Part shown: piece by piece, positions 1-8,035 of the stretch | Position numbering within the stretch: the stretch's first letter is position 1 | Layout: every line of letters starts with the position of its first letter | Assembly: GCA_900544555.1 (NCBI GenBank) | Contig: UQWD01000004.1 | Span: 120,384 to 184,383 of the forward strand | Direction of reading: 5' to 3' | Origin: an uncultured Eubacteriales bacterium | GTDB lineage: Bacteria; Bacillota; Clostridia; Christensenellales; CAG-138 | DNA: 64,000 nucleotides | Position numbers and translations under genes: made by a program | Notes under the pieces: generated by a model | What the model was told of the DNA's origin: nothing | Seen by the model: the letters and a program-made list of their open reading frames with translations, nothing else | Databases searched by the model: none

Positions 1-1709
1 GAAAGGAGCTGCGTGAGCTTAACCAAAATGTTCCTGAGGATATTGAGCTGCATAAGCCCTATCTGGACGCAATCGAGTTCCCATGCGTTAAATGCGGCGG
101 CGCCATGAAACGCGAACCCGTGGTTATCGACTGCTGGTTCGATTCCGGCTCGATGCCCTTTGCGCAGTGGCATTATCCTTTTGAGAATAAAGAGGAGTTT
201 GAAAAGCGCTATCCCGCCGATTTTATCAGCGAGGCGGTGGATCAGACGCGCGGATGGTTCTATACACTTTCGGCTATCTCTACCTGCTTATTTGACGACC
301 CGGCGTTTTTGAACTGTATCGTACTAGGCCACGTGCAGGATAAAGACGGCGTTAAAATGAGCAAGCATAAAGGAAACGTGGTCGATCCGTGGACCGTATT
401 GGATAAACAGGGAGCGGACGCCGTACGCTGGTATTTCTATACCGCATCCATGCCATGGCTCCCTAACCGTTTTTCCGCAGACGCGGTGAGCGAAAGCCAG
501 CGCAAATTCATGGGTACGCTTTGGAACACCTACGCGTTCTATATCCTCTACGCTGAAATTGACGGTTTTGATCCGACCAAGCATACGTTGAGAAAAGAAA
601 ACCTTTCGGTTATGGATTCATGGGCGCTTTCAAGGCTGAACAGCCTGATAGAAATCGTGGATAAAAATTTGGGCGCTATGCGTATCACCGAGGCCGGGCG
701 GGAGCTCCAGCGCTTTACGGACGATCTTTCAAACTGGTACGTGCGGCGCTGCCGCGAGCGTTTCTGGGGGAATGAAATGACTGAGGATAAAGAGGCCGCG
801 TATATGACGCTGTTTACCATACTCAACGCGCTATGCCATGTGTGCGCGCCGTTCATACCCTTTATGGCTGAGCAGATGTATCAGAACCTCGTGCGTTCGG
901 TAGATGATAACGCGCCTGAAAGCATTCACCTGTGCGATTTCCCGGCTGCGGATGATTCCCTTATAGACGGCGAGCTGGAGTCAAATATGGACCGCGTGCT
1001 GTCCATTGTCGTTTTGGGCAGGAGCGCGCGCAACGCTGCCGCGATAAAGAACCGCCAGCCTCTAAGCGAAATGCTTGTACAGGGCGCTGGGCTGCCGGAA
1101 GCGTTTATCTCTATCATCGCCGAAGAAATGAACGTAAAGAGCGTTAATTTTGTTGACGACGCTACCGGCTTTGTTTCGTACCGCGTAAAACCGCAGCTCA
1201 GGACGCTCGGACCCCGTTACGGAAAAATACTGCCGAAAATCAACCGGTATCTGCAAGGCGAGGGCATAGGCGACGCTGTCGTGGCAGCACATAAGGCCGA
1301 TATGCCTTATGAATTTGTGTTAGACGGCGTTACGGTTTCCCTCAGCCCGGCCGACGTATTGGTGGAGACCGCGCAAAAGGAAGGGTTCGCGTCGGAGAAT
1401 GGTAAAGATACCAGCGTAGCGCTCAATACGACGTTAACGCGGGAATTGAAAGACGAAGGCAATGTCCGCGAACTGGTATCTAAAATACAGACTATGCGCA
1501 AGGAGGCCGGGTTCCAGGTTACGGATCATATACGCCTCTATCATACCGGGAACAGCGCTTTAGCGGCGCTCATGGAAAGCTACGGCGCTGTTATCGCGGC
1601 CGAAACCCTATCCGACGATATCAAAGGCGGTTCCGTATCCGGTTATGTTAAAGAATGGAACATCAACGGGGAATTGGTAACGCTTGGCGTTGAGAGAATC
1701 AGCGGATAG
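1..1709 (+). CDS. ileS: Isoleucyl-tRNA synthetase, C-terminal part (5' truncated by window)
   Basis: Cytoplasmic class I aminoacyl-tRNA synthetase that charges tRNA-Ile. Only about 568 C-terminal residues are in the window; the frame is open from base 3. Seen: a CVKCGG pair, the WFDSGS core motif, DQTRGWFY, and the KMSKS-type loop written KMSKHKGN, followed by the alpha-helical anticodon-binding domain and a long C-terminal extension. That variant and extension resemble the long clostridial IleRS form (DUF5915-like tail), some members of which are mupirocin-tolerant; the tolerance is inference. The stop lies 7 bp from the stop of the convergent phosphodiesterase gene, and a hairpin inside that gene probably terminates ileS. 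Confidence 0.97.
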   Translation, partial: KELRELNQNVPEDIELHKPYLDAIEFPCVKCGGAMKREPVVIDCWFDSGSMPFAQWHYPFENKEEFEKRYPADFISEAVDQTRGWFYTLSAISTCLFDDPAFLNCIVLGHVQDKDGVKMSKHKGNVVDPWTVLDKQGADAVRWYFYTASMPWLPNRFSADAVSESQRKFMGTLWNTYAFYILYAEIDGFDPTKHTLRKENLSVMDSWALSRLNSLIEIVDKNLGAMRITEAGRELQRFTDDLSNWYVRRCRERFWGNEMTEDKEAAYMTLFTILNALCHVCAPFIPFMAEQMYQNLVRSVDDNAPESIHLCDFPAADDSLIDGELESNMDRVLSIVVLGRSARNAAAIKNRQPLSEMLVQGAGLPEAFISIIAEEMNVKSVNFVDDATGFVSYRVKPQLRTLGPRYGKILPKINRYLQGEGIGDAVVAAHKADMPYEFVLDGVTVSLSPADVLVETAQKEGFASENGKDTSVALNTTLTRELKDEGNVRELVSKIQTMRKEAGFQVTDHIRLYHTGNSALAALMESYGAVIAAETLSDDIKGGSVSGYVKEWNINGELVTLGVERISG

Positions 1710-1716
1710 ATTCGCT

Positions 1717-2256
1717 CTACCCTATCTCCAGCGTGCTTACAACCGCGCCCGCCATATCATATATGGTGAAGGCGCGGTTTTCATATACCGCGTATGTCGC
1801 GGGGAATCCGCCCTTTGGCAGGGATACGGAGCCCGGATTGAGACGGATTACGGTACCACTGCGGCTTAATAGCGGAATATGCGTATGCCCCTCTAAAATT
1901 ACGTCAATCCCACCCATGGGCGGCGGGTTGCCAATGCCCGAAGTATGCGTAAGGAACCATGCCATTGAGTCCGCATAGATCAATGCTTGAGGCGCGGTTA
2001 TTGGAAAACGCAGCATCGCCTGATCCACATCCGCGTCGCAATTACCCCGTATGCAGAATATCTTATCCGCCTTGCTGTTGAGTATGTCCGCCGCATCCTT
2101 GGGCGAATACGATTCAGGCAGCGGATTGCGCGGCCCATGATAAAGGATATCACCCAAAAGGATCAGCGTTTGAGCGCGTTCCTGGTTAAAGCGTTCCATC
2201 AACCGGCGGCATGCTCCGGCGGAACCATGCAAGTCAGAAGCTATCAAGAACTTCAC
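1717..2256 (-). CDS. yfcE: YfcE-family metallophosphoesterase (phosphodiesterase)
   Basis: Small cytoplasmic calcineurin-like phosphoesterase of the YfcE/MJ0936 family, expected to hydrolyse phosphodiesters with a dinuclear metal centre; the physiological substrate is unknown. Seen over 179 residues: SDLHG, LGDILYHG, RGNCD, the GHTH metal motif and a LNPGSVSLPKGG C-terminal loop, which together match the family. I chose the GTG at 2256 because GAGGTG lies 6 nt upstream and family members begin 3-4 residues before the first metal motif; an ATG at 2274 would place the ribosome site inside the gene. Monocistronic, divergent from cysE and convergent with ileS. Confidence 0.9.
   Translation of the reverse strand: MKFLIASDLHGSAGACRRLMERFNQERAQTLILLGDILYHGPRNPLPESYSPKDAADILNSKADKIFCIRGNCDADVDQAMLRFPITAPQALIYADSMAWFLTHTSGIGNPPPMGGIDVILEGHTHIPLLSRSGTVIRLNPGSVSLPKGGFPATYAVYENRAFTIYDMAGAVVSTLEIG
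1741..1782 (+). terminator. Probable ileS terminator embedded in the opposing gene
   Basis: A nested hairpin: outer arms AACCGCGCC (1741-1749) and GGCGCGGTT (1771-1779), inner arms CCATAT and ATATGG around a CAT loop, followed by TTTTC on the plus strand. It sits 32 bp after the ileS stop, wholly inside the 3' coding part of the convergent yfcE-like gene. Confidence 0.5.
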
Positions 2257-2319
2257 ACGTATCACCTCATTCACATAATATAATTTGCGGCGAAACGCGT
2301 CAATGGAATTAAAAAATAA

Positions 2320-2349
2320 TTGACATTAAACGTCGATATGACGTATATT
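2320..2349 (+). promoter_or_regulatory. Promoter of cysE with a dyad in the spacer
   Basis: TTGACA (2320-2325), an 18-bp spacer and TATATT (2344-2349), 34 bp before the cysE ATG. The spacer carries a 5-bp inverted repeat ACGTC-GATAT-GACGT (2330-2344), a plausible repressor site overlapping the core promoter. No T-box-like leader fits in the short interval. Confidence 0.6.
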
Positions 2350-2383
2350 AGTTCGCAATACATTTAATTGGATGGACACGTAA

Positions 2384-3100
2384 ATGTTTGATACTTTCCG
2401 CAGCGACATACGCTGCATTTTGGATCGGGACCCCGCCGCGCGCAACGCATTCGAGGTGTTTTTATGCTATCAGGGGTTTCATGCCATACGCGCGCACAGG
2501 CTTGCCCATTTTCTTTATAAGCGCCGCCTCCGGCTGTTCGCGCGGATCATCGCAGGCGTATCGCGCTTTTTTACCGGAATTGAGATTCATCCCGCGGCGC
2601 AGATTGGCAACAGGGTATTTATCGATCACGGCGCGGGCGTTGTGATAGGTGAAACCACCTTGATCGGCGACGACGTTACAATTTACCAGGGTACGACGCT
2701 GGGCGGCACGGGCAAGGAAACGGGCAAGCGCCACCCAACCATAGGCAATCATGTCACAATCGCCGCGGGCGCAAGCGTGCTTGGCCCGTTTAAGGTGGGC
2801 GACTATGCGAAAATAGGCGCTGGCGCCGTGGTACTCAAGGAGGTGCCTCCATGCGCCACGGTTGTGGGCGTACCGGGCCGGATTGTAAAATACTCCTGTG
2901 ATCTAGACCAACTGGAACTCGGGATTCATACGCCTGTTCAAAGGCCTGCGTTAAAGGATGCGCAGCCCGGCTTAAAGGGTGAGGACGGCGTGGATTTGGA
3001 TCAGGTAAGGCTGCCCGACCCTGTTGAGCAAGAATTAAAGCTTATCGCAATGCGGTTGGAGCGGATCGAGAGCGCCCTGAATAACGAAAAGCCCGATTAA
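2384..3100 (+). CDS. cysE: Serine O-acetyltransferase
   Basis: Transfers acetyl from acetyl-CoA to L-serine, giving O-acetylserine for cysteine synthesis. Seen: an N-terminal helical part with the FEVFLCYQGFHAI stretch, then a left-handed beta-helix of hexapeptide repeats with HPAAQIG, the FIDHGAGVVIGETT active-site segment (catalytic His and Asp), the GGTGKETGKRHP loop and a closing VVGVPGRIVK. The 238 residues include about 45 extra C-terminal residues, charged and predicted flexible, beyond the usual short clostridial form. It stands alone: no cysK lies next to it. A promoter with a dyad precedes it and a strong terminator follows 188 bp downstream. Confidence 0.95.
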   Translation: MFDTFRSDIRCILDRDPAARNAFEVFLCYQGFHAIRAHRLAHFLYKRRLRLFARIIAGVSRFFTGIEIHPAAQIGNRVFIDHGAGVVIGETTLIGDDVTIYQGTTLGGTGKETGKRHPTIGNHVTIAAGASVLGPFKVGDYAKIGAGAVVLKEVPPCATVVGVPGRIVKYSCDLDQLELGIHTPVQRPALKDAQPGLKGEDGVDLDQVRLPDPVEQELKLIAMRLERIESALNNEKPD

Positions 3101-3287
3101 TGATTTGTATGAAATTGGAGTTTCGCGCGATATTCCTGCTGCGGGGTATGCAGGTGCGAGGAATATAAGCCGTTGATAGCTTTGTTTGTGATCCCAAACG
3201 ACACGCGGCTGAGAGATTAATCTATAAGAATGTCGGATTTTCCATAGTAAGTATCACAGATGATGCGCAGCCGCTCTTGACGCAATT
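3101..3287. other. Intergenic stretch after cysE, no intact gene
   Basis: No open frame of convincing length. There is an 8-bp inverted repeat ATATTCCT/AGGAATAT (3130-3137 and 3159-3166), a longer-range pair GCGGCT/AGCCGC (3205-3210 and 3269-3274) and a 10-bp palindrome AGATTAATCT (3213-3222). The minus strand can be read as a protein-like string interrupted by one stop, so a decayed gene or a long structured 3' UTR are both possible. Confidence 0.3.
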
Positions 3288-3320
3288 GTCCCCCGAATCA
3301 TATATTTGGGGGACCTTTTT
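3288..3320 (+). terminator. Rho-independent terminator downstream of cysE
   Basis: GTCCCCC (3288-3294) pairs with GGGGGAC (3308-3314), extended by three further pairs after one mismatch, and is followed by CTTTTT. The T-tract is only on the plus strand, so it serves cysE or a transcript starting in the preceding 190 bp. Confidence 0.75.
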
Positions 3321-3334
3321 CATTCACCTAACCT

Positions 3335-3403
3335 CAGCGTTCAAATATTTTTAAGCGGCCGTACTATTCTTAAGCCTTCACGGATTTAAATATTCAAACG
3401 CTG
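3335..3403 (-). terminator. Large inverted repeat behind copZ
   Basis: Two 16-nt arms (3335-3350 and 3388-3403) match at 14 of 16 positions, beginning 2 bp after the copZ stop. The loop is about 37 nt and no clean T-tract follows, so it may act as an mRNA 3' stabiliser as much as a terminator. Confidence 0.4.
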
Positions 3404-3405
3404 AA

Positions 3406-3636
3406 TCAGCCGAACAGCCCTTTTTTCTCTTCTATGGAAACTGCTTGGTAGCCCGCTTCATTTACGGCGTCCTTCAACGCTTGATCCGTAACGTTTGCGT
3501 CGACAGTAACAACGGCCCGGTTTTTTTTGAGCTGCATATCCACTTCTTCAACGCCCTGTACGCCAGAGAGCGCTTTGTTTGCCCTTGACGCGCAGTTCAT
3601 GCAATGCATGCCTTCAATCATAATAACTTTCTTCAT
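3406..3636 (-). CDS. copZ: Copper chaperone CopZ (HMA domain)
   Basis: Cytosolic copper(I) chaperone delivering metal to the CopA ATPase. Seen: 76 residues forming one heavy-metal-associated domain with the GMHCMNC metal site near the N-terminus and the usual beta-alpha-beta-beta-alpha-beta spacing (KNRAVVTVDANV, EAGYQAV). Its ATG overlaps the copA stop by 4 bp, so the two are translationally coupled and co-transcribed, copA first. No CsoR or CopY regulator gene lies nearby. Confidence 0.93.
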   Translation of the reverse strand: MKKVIMIEGMHCMNCASRANKALSGVQGVEEVDMQLKKNRAVVTVDANVTDQALKDAVNEAGYQAVSIEEKKGLFG

Positions 3637-5963
3637 CCTATTTTTCCTCCGTGTTTTTGTATTTGTATGGGTTTAAATCTTTTAAGCCTGAGTGCGTTTA
3701 GCACCACGCAAATTGACGATAGGCTCATTGCCGCGGCAGCGAACATTGGGTTCAGCTTCCATTGCAGCACCGAATAGAATACGCCGGCCGCTAAAGGTAT
3801 ACCGATGATATTATAGAAGAACGCCCAAAACAGATTCTCCTTAATATTTCGTATTACCCTGCGAGAAAGCTCGATGGCCGTAGCAACGTCCATCAAGTCG
3901 TTCCGCATCAGTACGATATCGGCGGATTCAACCGCGATATCGGAACCTGCTCCGATAGCCACGCCCACGTCGGCACGCGTCAGCGCGGGCGCATCGTTTA
4001 TCCCGTCCCCAACCATGATAACGCGCTTCCCTTCCTCCTGCATGGCGCGCACCTGCCGCTCCTTATCCTGCGGCATAACCTCAGCGATTACACGCGCGAC
4101 TCCCACCTGGGCCCGTATCGCCTCCGCCGTTATCGCATTGTCCCCCGTTATCATAACAACGTCCATACCCATACGCCTGAGCCTTTCAACCGCCTCCTTG
4201 CTGGTCGGTTTTACGACGTCCGCTACCGCTATAACACCGAGCAGCCGCCGTTCATTGGCAAAATACAGAGGGGTTTTTCCCTGGGAAGACAACTTATCAC
4301 CCTCCTGCTCCATCCTCTCCAGAGAAACGCCCGCTTCCTTCATCATGGCGATGTTGCCGCCCATAGCCTCCCGGCCATCGATAACTCCGCGAACGCCGCG
4401 CCCTACGGCGGCCTCGAATTCCTGCGCCGGTTCAGCGCTAAGCCCTTTTTCACGGGCATAATCCACAATTGCCTGCGCAAGCGGGTGCTCAGAAAGCGCC
4501 TCAAGTGAAAGCGCAAGCGACAAAAGATCAAGCTTCTTAACGCCCTGAGCCGCGATAATATCCGTCACACGCGGTTTTCCTTCGGTAACGGTTCCCGTTT
4601 TATCAAGCGCAACGGTCGTAGCATGGTGGGCGGTTTCCAGCGCTTCGGCGGATTTTACCAGTATCCCATTTTCCGCCCCCTTTCCTGTACCCACCATGAT
4701 AGCGACTGGGGTGGCGAGCCCGAGCGCGCACGGGCAGGATATGACCAGAACGGCAATGCCGATGGAAAGCGCGAAGGAAAACGGCTTGCCCGTAATGAGC
4801 CACACGGCGGCGGCAATTACTGCAATTACAATTACGACCGGTACAAATATACCGCTGATCTTATCCGCCAGCTTTGCGATAGGCGCCTTGCTCGCGCCCG
4901 CCTCCTCAACCAGCCGGATAATCTGGGCGAGCGTCGTATCCTCCCCTACCCTGCGCGCTTCAAAAGTAAAGTATCCGCCCTTGTTAATAGAAGCCCCTGT
5001 TACGGCGTCGCCCGGAAGCTTTTCAACCGGTATGCTTTCTCCCGTTAAGGCGGATTCGTCTACATACGACCCACCGGACGTCACAACGCCGTCTACAGGT
5101 ATGCGCTGGCCCGGACGCACAGCTACCGTATCTCCCGCCCTGACCTGTTCGACCGGTATCTCAAGCTCCGAGCCGTCGCGTATTACAGTCGCGGTTGGAG
5201 GGGTCAGATCCATCAGTTTTTCGATCGCCTCAGACGTTCTACCCTTTGATCGCGCTTCCAGATATTTGCCCAGCGTTATCAACGCAAGTATCATCGCGGC
5301 GGATTCAAAATATAGCTCCATCGTATAATGCTCCGCGTGCGCCACATCCCCGCGCCCAAGGGAAGCTGAGATAGCGTAGAGCACCGCTATGCCGTAAACA
5401 AGCGCGGCGGATGACCCCATCGCAATCAGGGAATCCATGTTGGGGGATCCGCGAAGCAGGTTTTTAAAGCCGGACTGGTAATACTTACGGTTAATATATA
5501 CCACGGGTAAAGTCAGCAACAGCTGCGTAAGGGCGAACACCGCCGCGTTTTCCCCGCCGTAAAACGTATCGGTTAACCATGCGGGTATTGGCAACGAAAA
5601 CCATTTAGCAAACATATGATACATGGTCAAGAACATCAGCGGCAGCATGAAGGCAAACGATACGACAACCCTTGTTTTCATCTCGCGCAGATTTTCCTTT
5701 ATCCCGCTATCGCGCGTTTTGGGCTTGGCCGCTCCTCCTTTGAGGGATGCGCCGTAGCCCCCAGATTCAACTGCGTTCACGATATCCGTCTGTCCTAAGG
5801 CTAATGCGTTATATTCAACGGTCATCGAATTGTTTAACAAGTTCACGGAAACATGCTTAACCCCATCTACCGCGCCCACGCTTTTCTCAATATGCGCGGA
5901 ACACGCCGAGCAGCTCATGCCGGTAATATCATATTGCTCCTTTATTAACTGTTCTTCCTGCAA
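3633..5963 (-). CDS. copA: Copper-translocating P1B-type ATPase
   Basis: Membrane Cu(I) exporter driven by ATP. Over 776 residues: one N-terminal HMA domain with GMSCSAC (Cys 18 and 21), transmembrane pairs, the TGES actuator motif near 307, the CPC metal site near 410, the phosphorylated Asp of DKTGTVTEG near 454, the SEHP nucleotide-binding motif, TGDN, and GDGINDAP; MSLSS and N residues in the last helices fit the P1B-1 copper class. I chose the TTG at 5963: GGAGGTG stands 6 nt upstream, whereas the TTG at 5978 would place that ribosome site inside the gene. It is followed by copZ in an overlapping pair and preceded by a clear promoter. Confidence 0.95.
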   Translation of the reverse strand: MQEEQLIKEQYDITGMSCSACSAHIEKSVGAVDGVKHVSVNLLNNSMTVEYNALALGQTDIVNAVESGGYGASLKGGAAKPKTRDSGIKENLREMKTRVVVSFAFMLPLMFLTMYHMFAKWFSLPIPAWLTDTFYGGENAAVFALTQLLLTLPVVYINRKYYQSGFKNLLRGSPNMDSLIAMGSSAALVYGIAVLYAISASLGRGDVAHAEHYTMELYFESAAMILALITLGKYLEARSKGRTSEAIEKLMDLTPPTATVIRDGSELEIPVEQVRAGDTVAVRPGQRIPVDGVVTSGGSYVDESALTGESIPVEKLPGDAVTGASINKGGYFTFEARRVGEDTTLAQIIRLVEEAGASKAPIAKLADKISGIFVPVVIVIAVIAAAVWLITGKPFSFALSIGIAVLVISCPCALGLATPVAIMVGTGKGAENGILVKSAEALETAHHATTVALDKTGTVTEGKPRVTDIIAAQGVKKLDLLSLALSLEALSEHPLAQAIVDYAREKGLSAEPAQEFEAAVGRGVRGVIDGREAMGGNIAMMKEAGVSLERMEQEGDKLSSQGKTPLYFANERRLLGVIAVADVVKPTSKEAVERLRRMGMDVVMITGDNAITAEAIRAQVGVARVIAEVMPQDKERQVRAMQEEGKRVIMVGDGINDAPALTRADVGVAIGAGSDIAVESADIVLMRNDLMDVATAIELSRRVIRNIKENLFWAFFYNIIGIPLAAGVFYSVLQWKLNPMFAAAAMSLSSICVVLNALRLKRFKPIQIQKHGGKIG

Positions 5964-5984
5964 GCGTTTCACCTCCAAAACCGT

Positions 5985-5998
5985 ATAAACTAGTTTAT
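5985..5998. promoter_or_regulatory. 14-bp palindrome in the copA leader (possible operator)
   Basis: ATAAACTAGTTTAT is a perfect palindrome between the copA start site and its ribosome site. It does not match the classical CopY (TACAnnTGTA) or CsoR boxes, so the regulator is unknown. Confidence 0.4.
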
Positions 5999-6016
5999 CC
6001 CTTTTAACATTCTTTA

Positions 6017-6045
6017 AATGTATTACCCATTTCCAATTTTGTCAA
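6017..6045 (-). promoter_or_regulatory. copA-copZ promoter
   Basis: On the minus strand TTGACA (6045-6040), a 17-bp spacer and TACATT (6022-6017). Transcription would start near 6010, upstream of the palindrome and the TTG start. Confidence 0.65.
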
Positions 6046-6064
6046 TATCCGCTTAAGTCCATGT

Positions 6065-6123
6065 TTTACATACTTTTTACAAACCGATGGATCATATTTT
6101 ACAGAACGGTGATACTGTATAAT
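6065..6123 (+). promoter_or_regulatory. Putative Pho box and -10 of the Na/phosphate cotransporter
   Basis: TTTACA occurs at 6065, 6076 and 6098, that is at 0, 11 and 33 bp, the helical phasing of PhoP direct repeats in Gram-positive bacteria (TTnACA units about 11 bp apart). A TATAAT at 6118-6123 lies 14 bp after the last unit and there is no good -35, as expected for an activator-dependent promoter. The downstream gene imports phosphate, which fits phosphate-starvation control; the regulation is inference. Confidence 0.5.
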
Positions 6124-6158
6124 TGTCGTAATATGTTTATTCATAAGGGGTAAAGAGG

Positions 6159-7835
6159 ATGGATGTTCAAAGTTTAGCGCAGATGATCTTCGGAGTGCTC
6201 GGCGGGCTCGCACTGTTTATTTACGGAATGAACCTCATGAGCGAGGGCCTGCAAAAAGCCGTTGGCGAGAAGATGCGCAGCATCCTTGGAATGCTTACCA
6301 AAAACCCCGTCATCGGCGTGCTTTTAGGCGCGATAATTACCGCCCTGCTACAAAGCTCCAGCGCTACGACCGTGATGGTTGTAGGCTTTGTCAGCGCTAA
6401 GCTTTTGACTTTGCGCCAGGCTCTTAGCGTGATATTGGGCGCGACTATCGGCACGACCATTACCGGCCAGCTCGTCGCTTTGGATATTGGCGAATATGCC
6501 ATGGCGATTACCGCCGTGGGCTTTATCCTATATTTTTTCGTGAAACACGGTAAGATCAAGCATATTGGGCAAACAATTTTCGCGTTCGGCATTTTGTTCG
6601 TCGGCATCGACGCGATGAGCTCCGTGCTTAAGCCCCTTGCGGCTTTGCCCGAGTTTGCCCGCCTTATTCTTTCCATAAAGGACGTGCCTATATTGGGCGT
6701 GCTTGTTGGTACGGTATCCACTATGGTCGTGCAGAGCAGCTCCGCCGTTATAGCGGTCGTGCAGAACATTGCGGCTCAGGCTGGGCCGGACGGCGTTACG
6801 TCCATATTAGGGCTTGAGGCCGCTATACCGATATTGCTGGGGAGCAACATCGGCACGACCATAACCGCGTTTATCGCTGTTATCGGCGGCAGTAAGGACG
6901 CCAAGCGCGCCGCAATCGCGCATACGTTTTTCAAAACCTTCGGTACCATATTCTTTTTCTTCTTTATTCCGGCATACGCGGATTTTATCCGCCTCATTAC
7001 ACCCGGATTGGGGCTGGATCTGCTCAAGCAGCAAATCGCCAACGCGCATACCATATTTAATATTGTCAACACGGTTATTTGGCTGCCGTTCTTATGGCTG
7101 ATGGAGCGGATGGTACGTATGCTTGTAAAGGGTGATGATATTCACCTGTCAACAGAACCGCAGTTTTTGGATTATAAGGTGCTGCACACGCCCGCAATCG
7201 CCATGGAGCTTGCGACGCGTGAGCTTACCCACATCGCCTCTGTGACGCGTAGTATGATGGAATCCGCAAAGGCGGCGTTCATAAAAGGGGACGACGCTGA
7301 GATTCAAAAGGTACTTGAAAATGAAAATGTTGTGGACAGCCTTCAGCGCGCCACGGTAAAGTACCTCTCAACCATGCTCTCAAGCAGCGATTTGAACCGC
7401 AGGCAATCGCTTAGGCTCGCCGGGCTTTTACATACGGCCGCCGACGTGGAGCGCATAGGCGACCACTGTGAAAACATCGCCGGCTACGCTCGGCTTAAAA
7501 AAGAGGAACGCTTGAAGTTCTCCGAGGAGGCAATAGGCGAAATAGAGGATACCTTCAGCATGCTCAACTCGATGGTTAACGACACGATAGAAGCGTTGCA
7601 GAACGGGAATCAGGAGATGGCGCAGCGCGTGCTTAATCTCGAGCCCGAGGTGGATAATCTTGAGGACAGGCTCCGGGCAAAGCATATTGTGCGGCTCAAC
7701 GAAAGGCGGTGTTCGCCGCAGTCCGCCGTTACGTACATTGAACTCATCCATAACCTGGAGAAGATCGCCGACCATTGCACCAATATCGCGGAATCCGTAA
7801 TGAAGGAGGTGAACTACCTGAATTACTGCGAATAA
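6159..7835 (+). CDS. Na/Pi cotransporter with C-terminal PhoU-like domain
   Basis: Membrane Na+-coupled phosphate symporter of the NptA/PNaS family. Over 558 residues: two inverted transport repeats each with a QSSS signature (65-68 and 192-195) and each followed by an IGTTIT motif, then helices to about 330, then a cytoplasmic helical PhoU-like region (about 345-550) with paired E-x-x-x-D metal-binding segments (DVERIGDHCENIA, NLEKIADHCTNIA). The ribosome site GGGGTAAAGAGG directly precedes the ATG. Monocistronic, divergent from copA, with a putative Pho box upstream. Confidence 0.92.
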   Translation: MDVQSLAQMIFGVLGGLALFIYGMNLMSEGLQKAVGEKMRSILGMLTKNPVIGVLLGAIITALLQSSSATTVMVVGFVSAKLLTLRQALSVILGATIGTTITGQLVALDIGEYAMAITAVGFILYFFVKHGKIKHIGQTIFAFGILFVGIDAMSSVLKPLAALPEFARLILSIKDVPILGVLVGTVSTMVVQSSSAVIAVVQNIAAQAGPDGVTSILGLEAAIPILLGSNIGTTITAFIAVIGGSKDAKRAAIAHTFFKTFGTIFFFFFIPAYADFIRLITPGLGLDLLKQQIANAHTIFNIVNTVIWLPFLWLMERMVRMLVKGDDIHLSTEPQFLDYKVLHTPAIAMELATRELTHIASVTRSMMESAKAAFIKGDDAEIQKVLENENVVDSLQRATVKYLSTMLSSSDLNRRQSLRLAGLLHTAADVERIGDHCENIAGYARLKKEERLKFSEEAIGEIEDTFSMLNSMVNDTIEALQNGNQEMAQRVLNLEPEVDNLEDRLRAKHIVRLNERRCSPQSAVTYIELIHNLEKIADHCTNIAESVMKEVNYLNYCE

Positions 7836-7861
7836 TCATGGGTTGAATATATCGTCAAATC

Positions 7862-7889
7862 AGCATACCGCGTGGGCGTTTTGTATGCT
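7862..7889 (+). terminator. Hairpin downstream of the phosphate transporter
   Basis: AGCATAC (7862-7868) and GTATGCT (7883-7889) form a 7-bp stem 27 bp after the stop. No T-tract follows, so termination is uncertain. The rest of 7836-8035 shows nothing further. Confidence 0.35.
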
Positions 7890-8035
7890 AAAGCGGTGCA
7901 ATCGGCTCAATATAGCCGCGGATAAGCGGTGCGGATATTTATAACAACCCTAAACGGCGTCACAAAAGAAGACTATTATCAGTACCGTTCTAAACACGTT
8001 TGCAGCGCCGGTAATCTTTGTTTGCCAGAACGCCC

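Noticed and set aside
1684..1869. Small plus-strand ORF overlapping the ileS end
   Set aside because: Antisense to the phosphodiesterase and inside ileS at its start; no signals.
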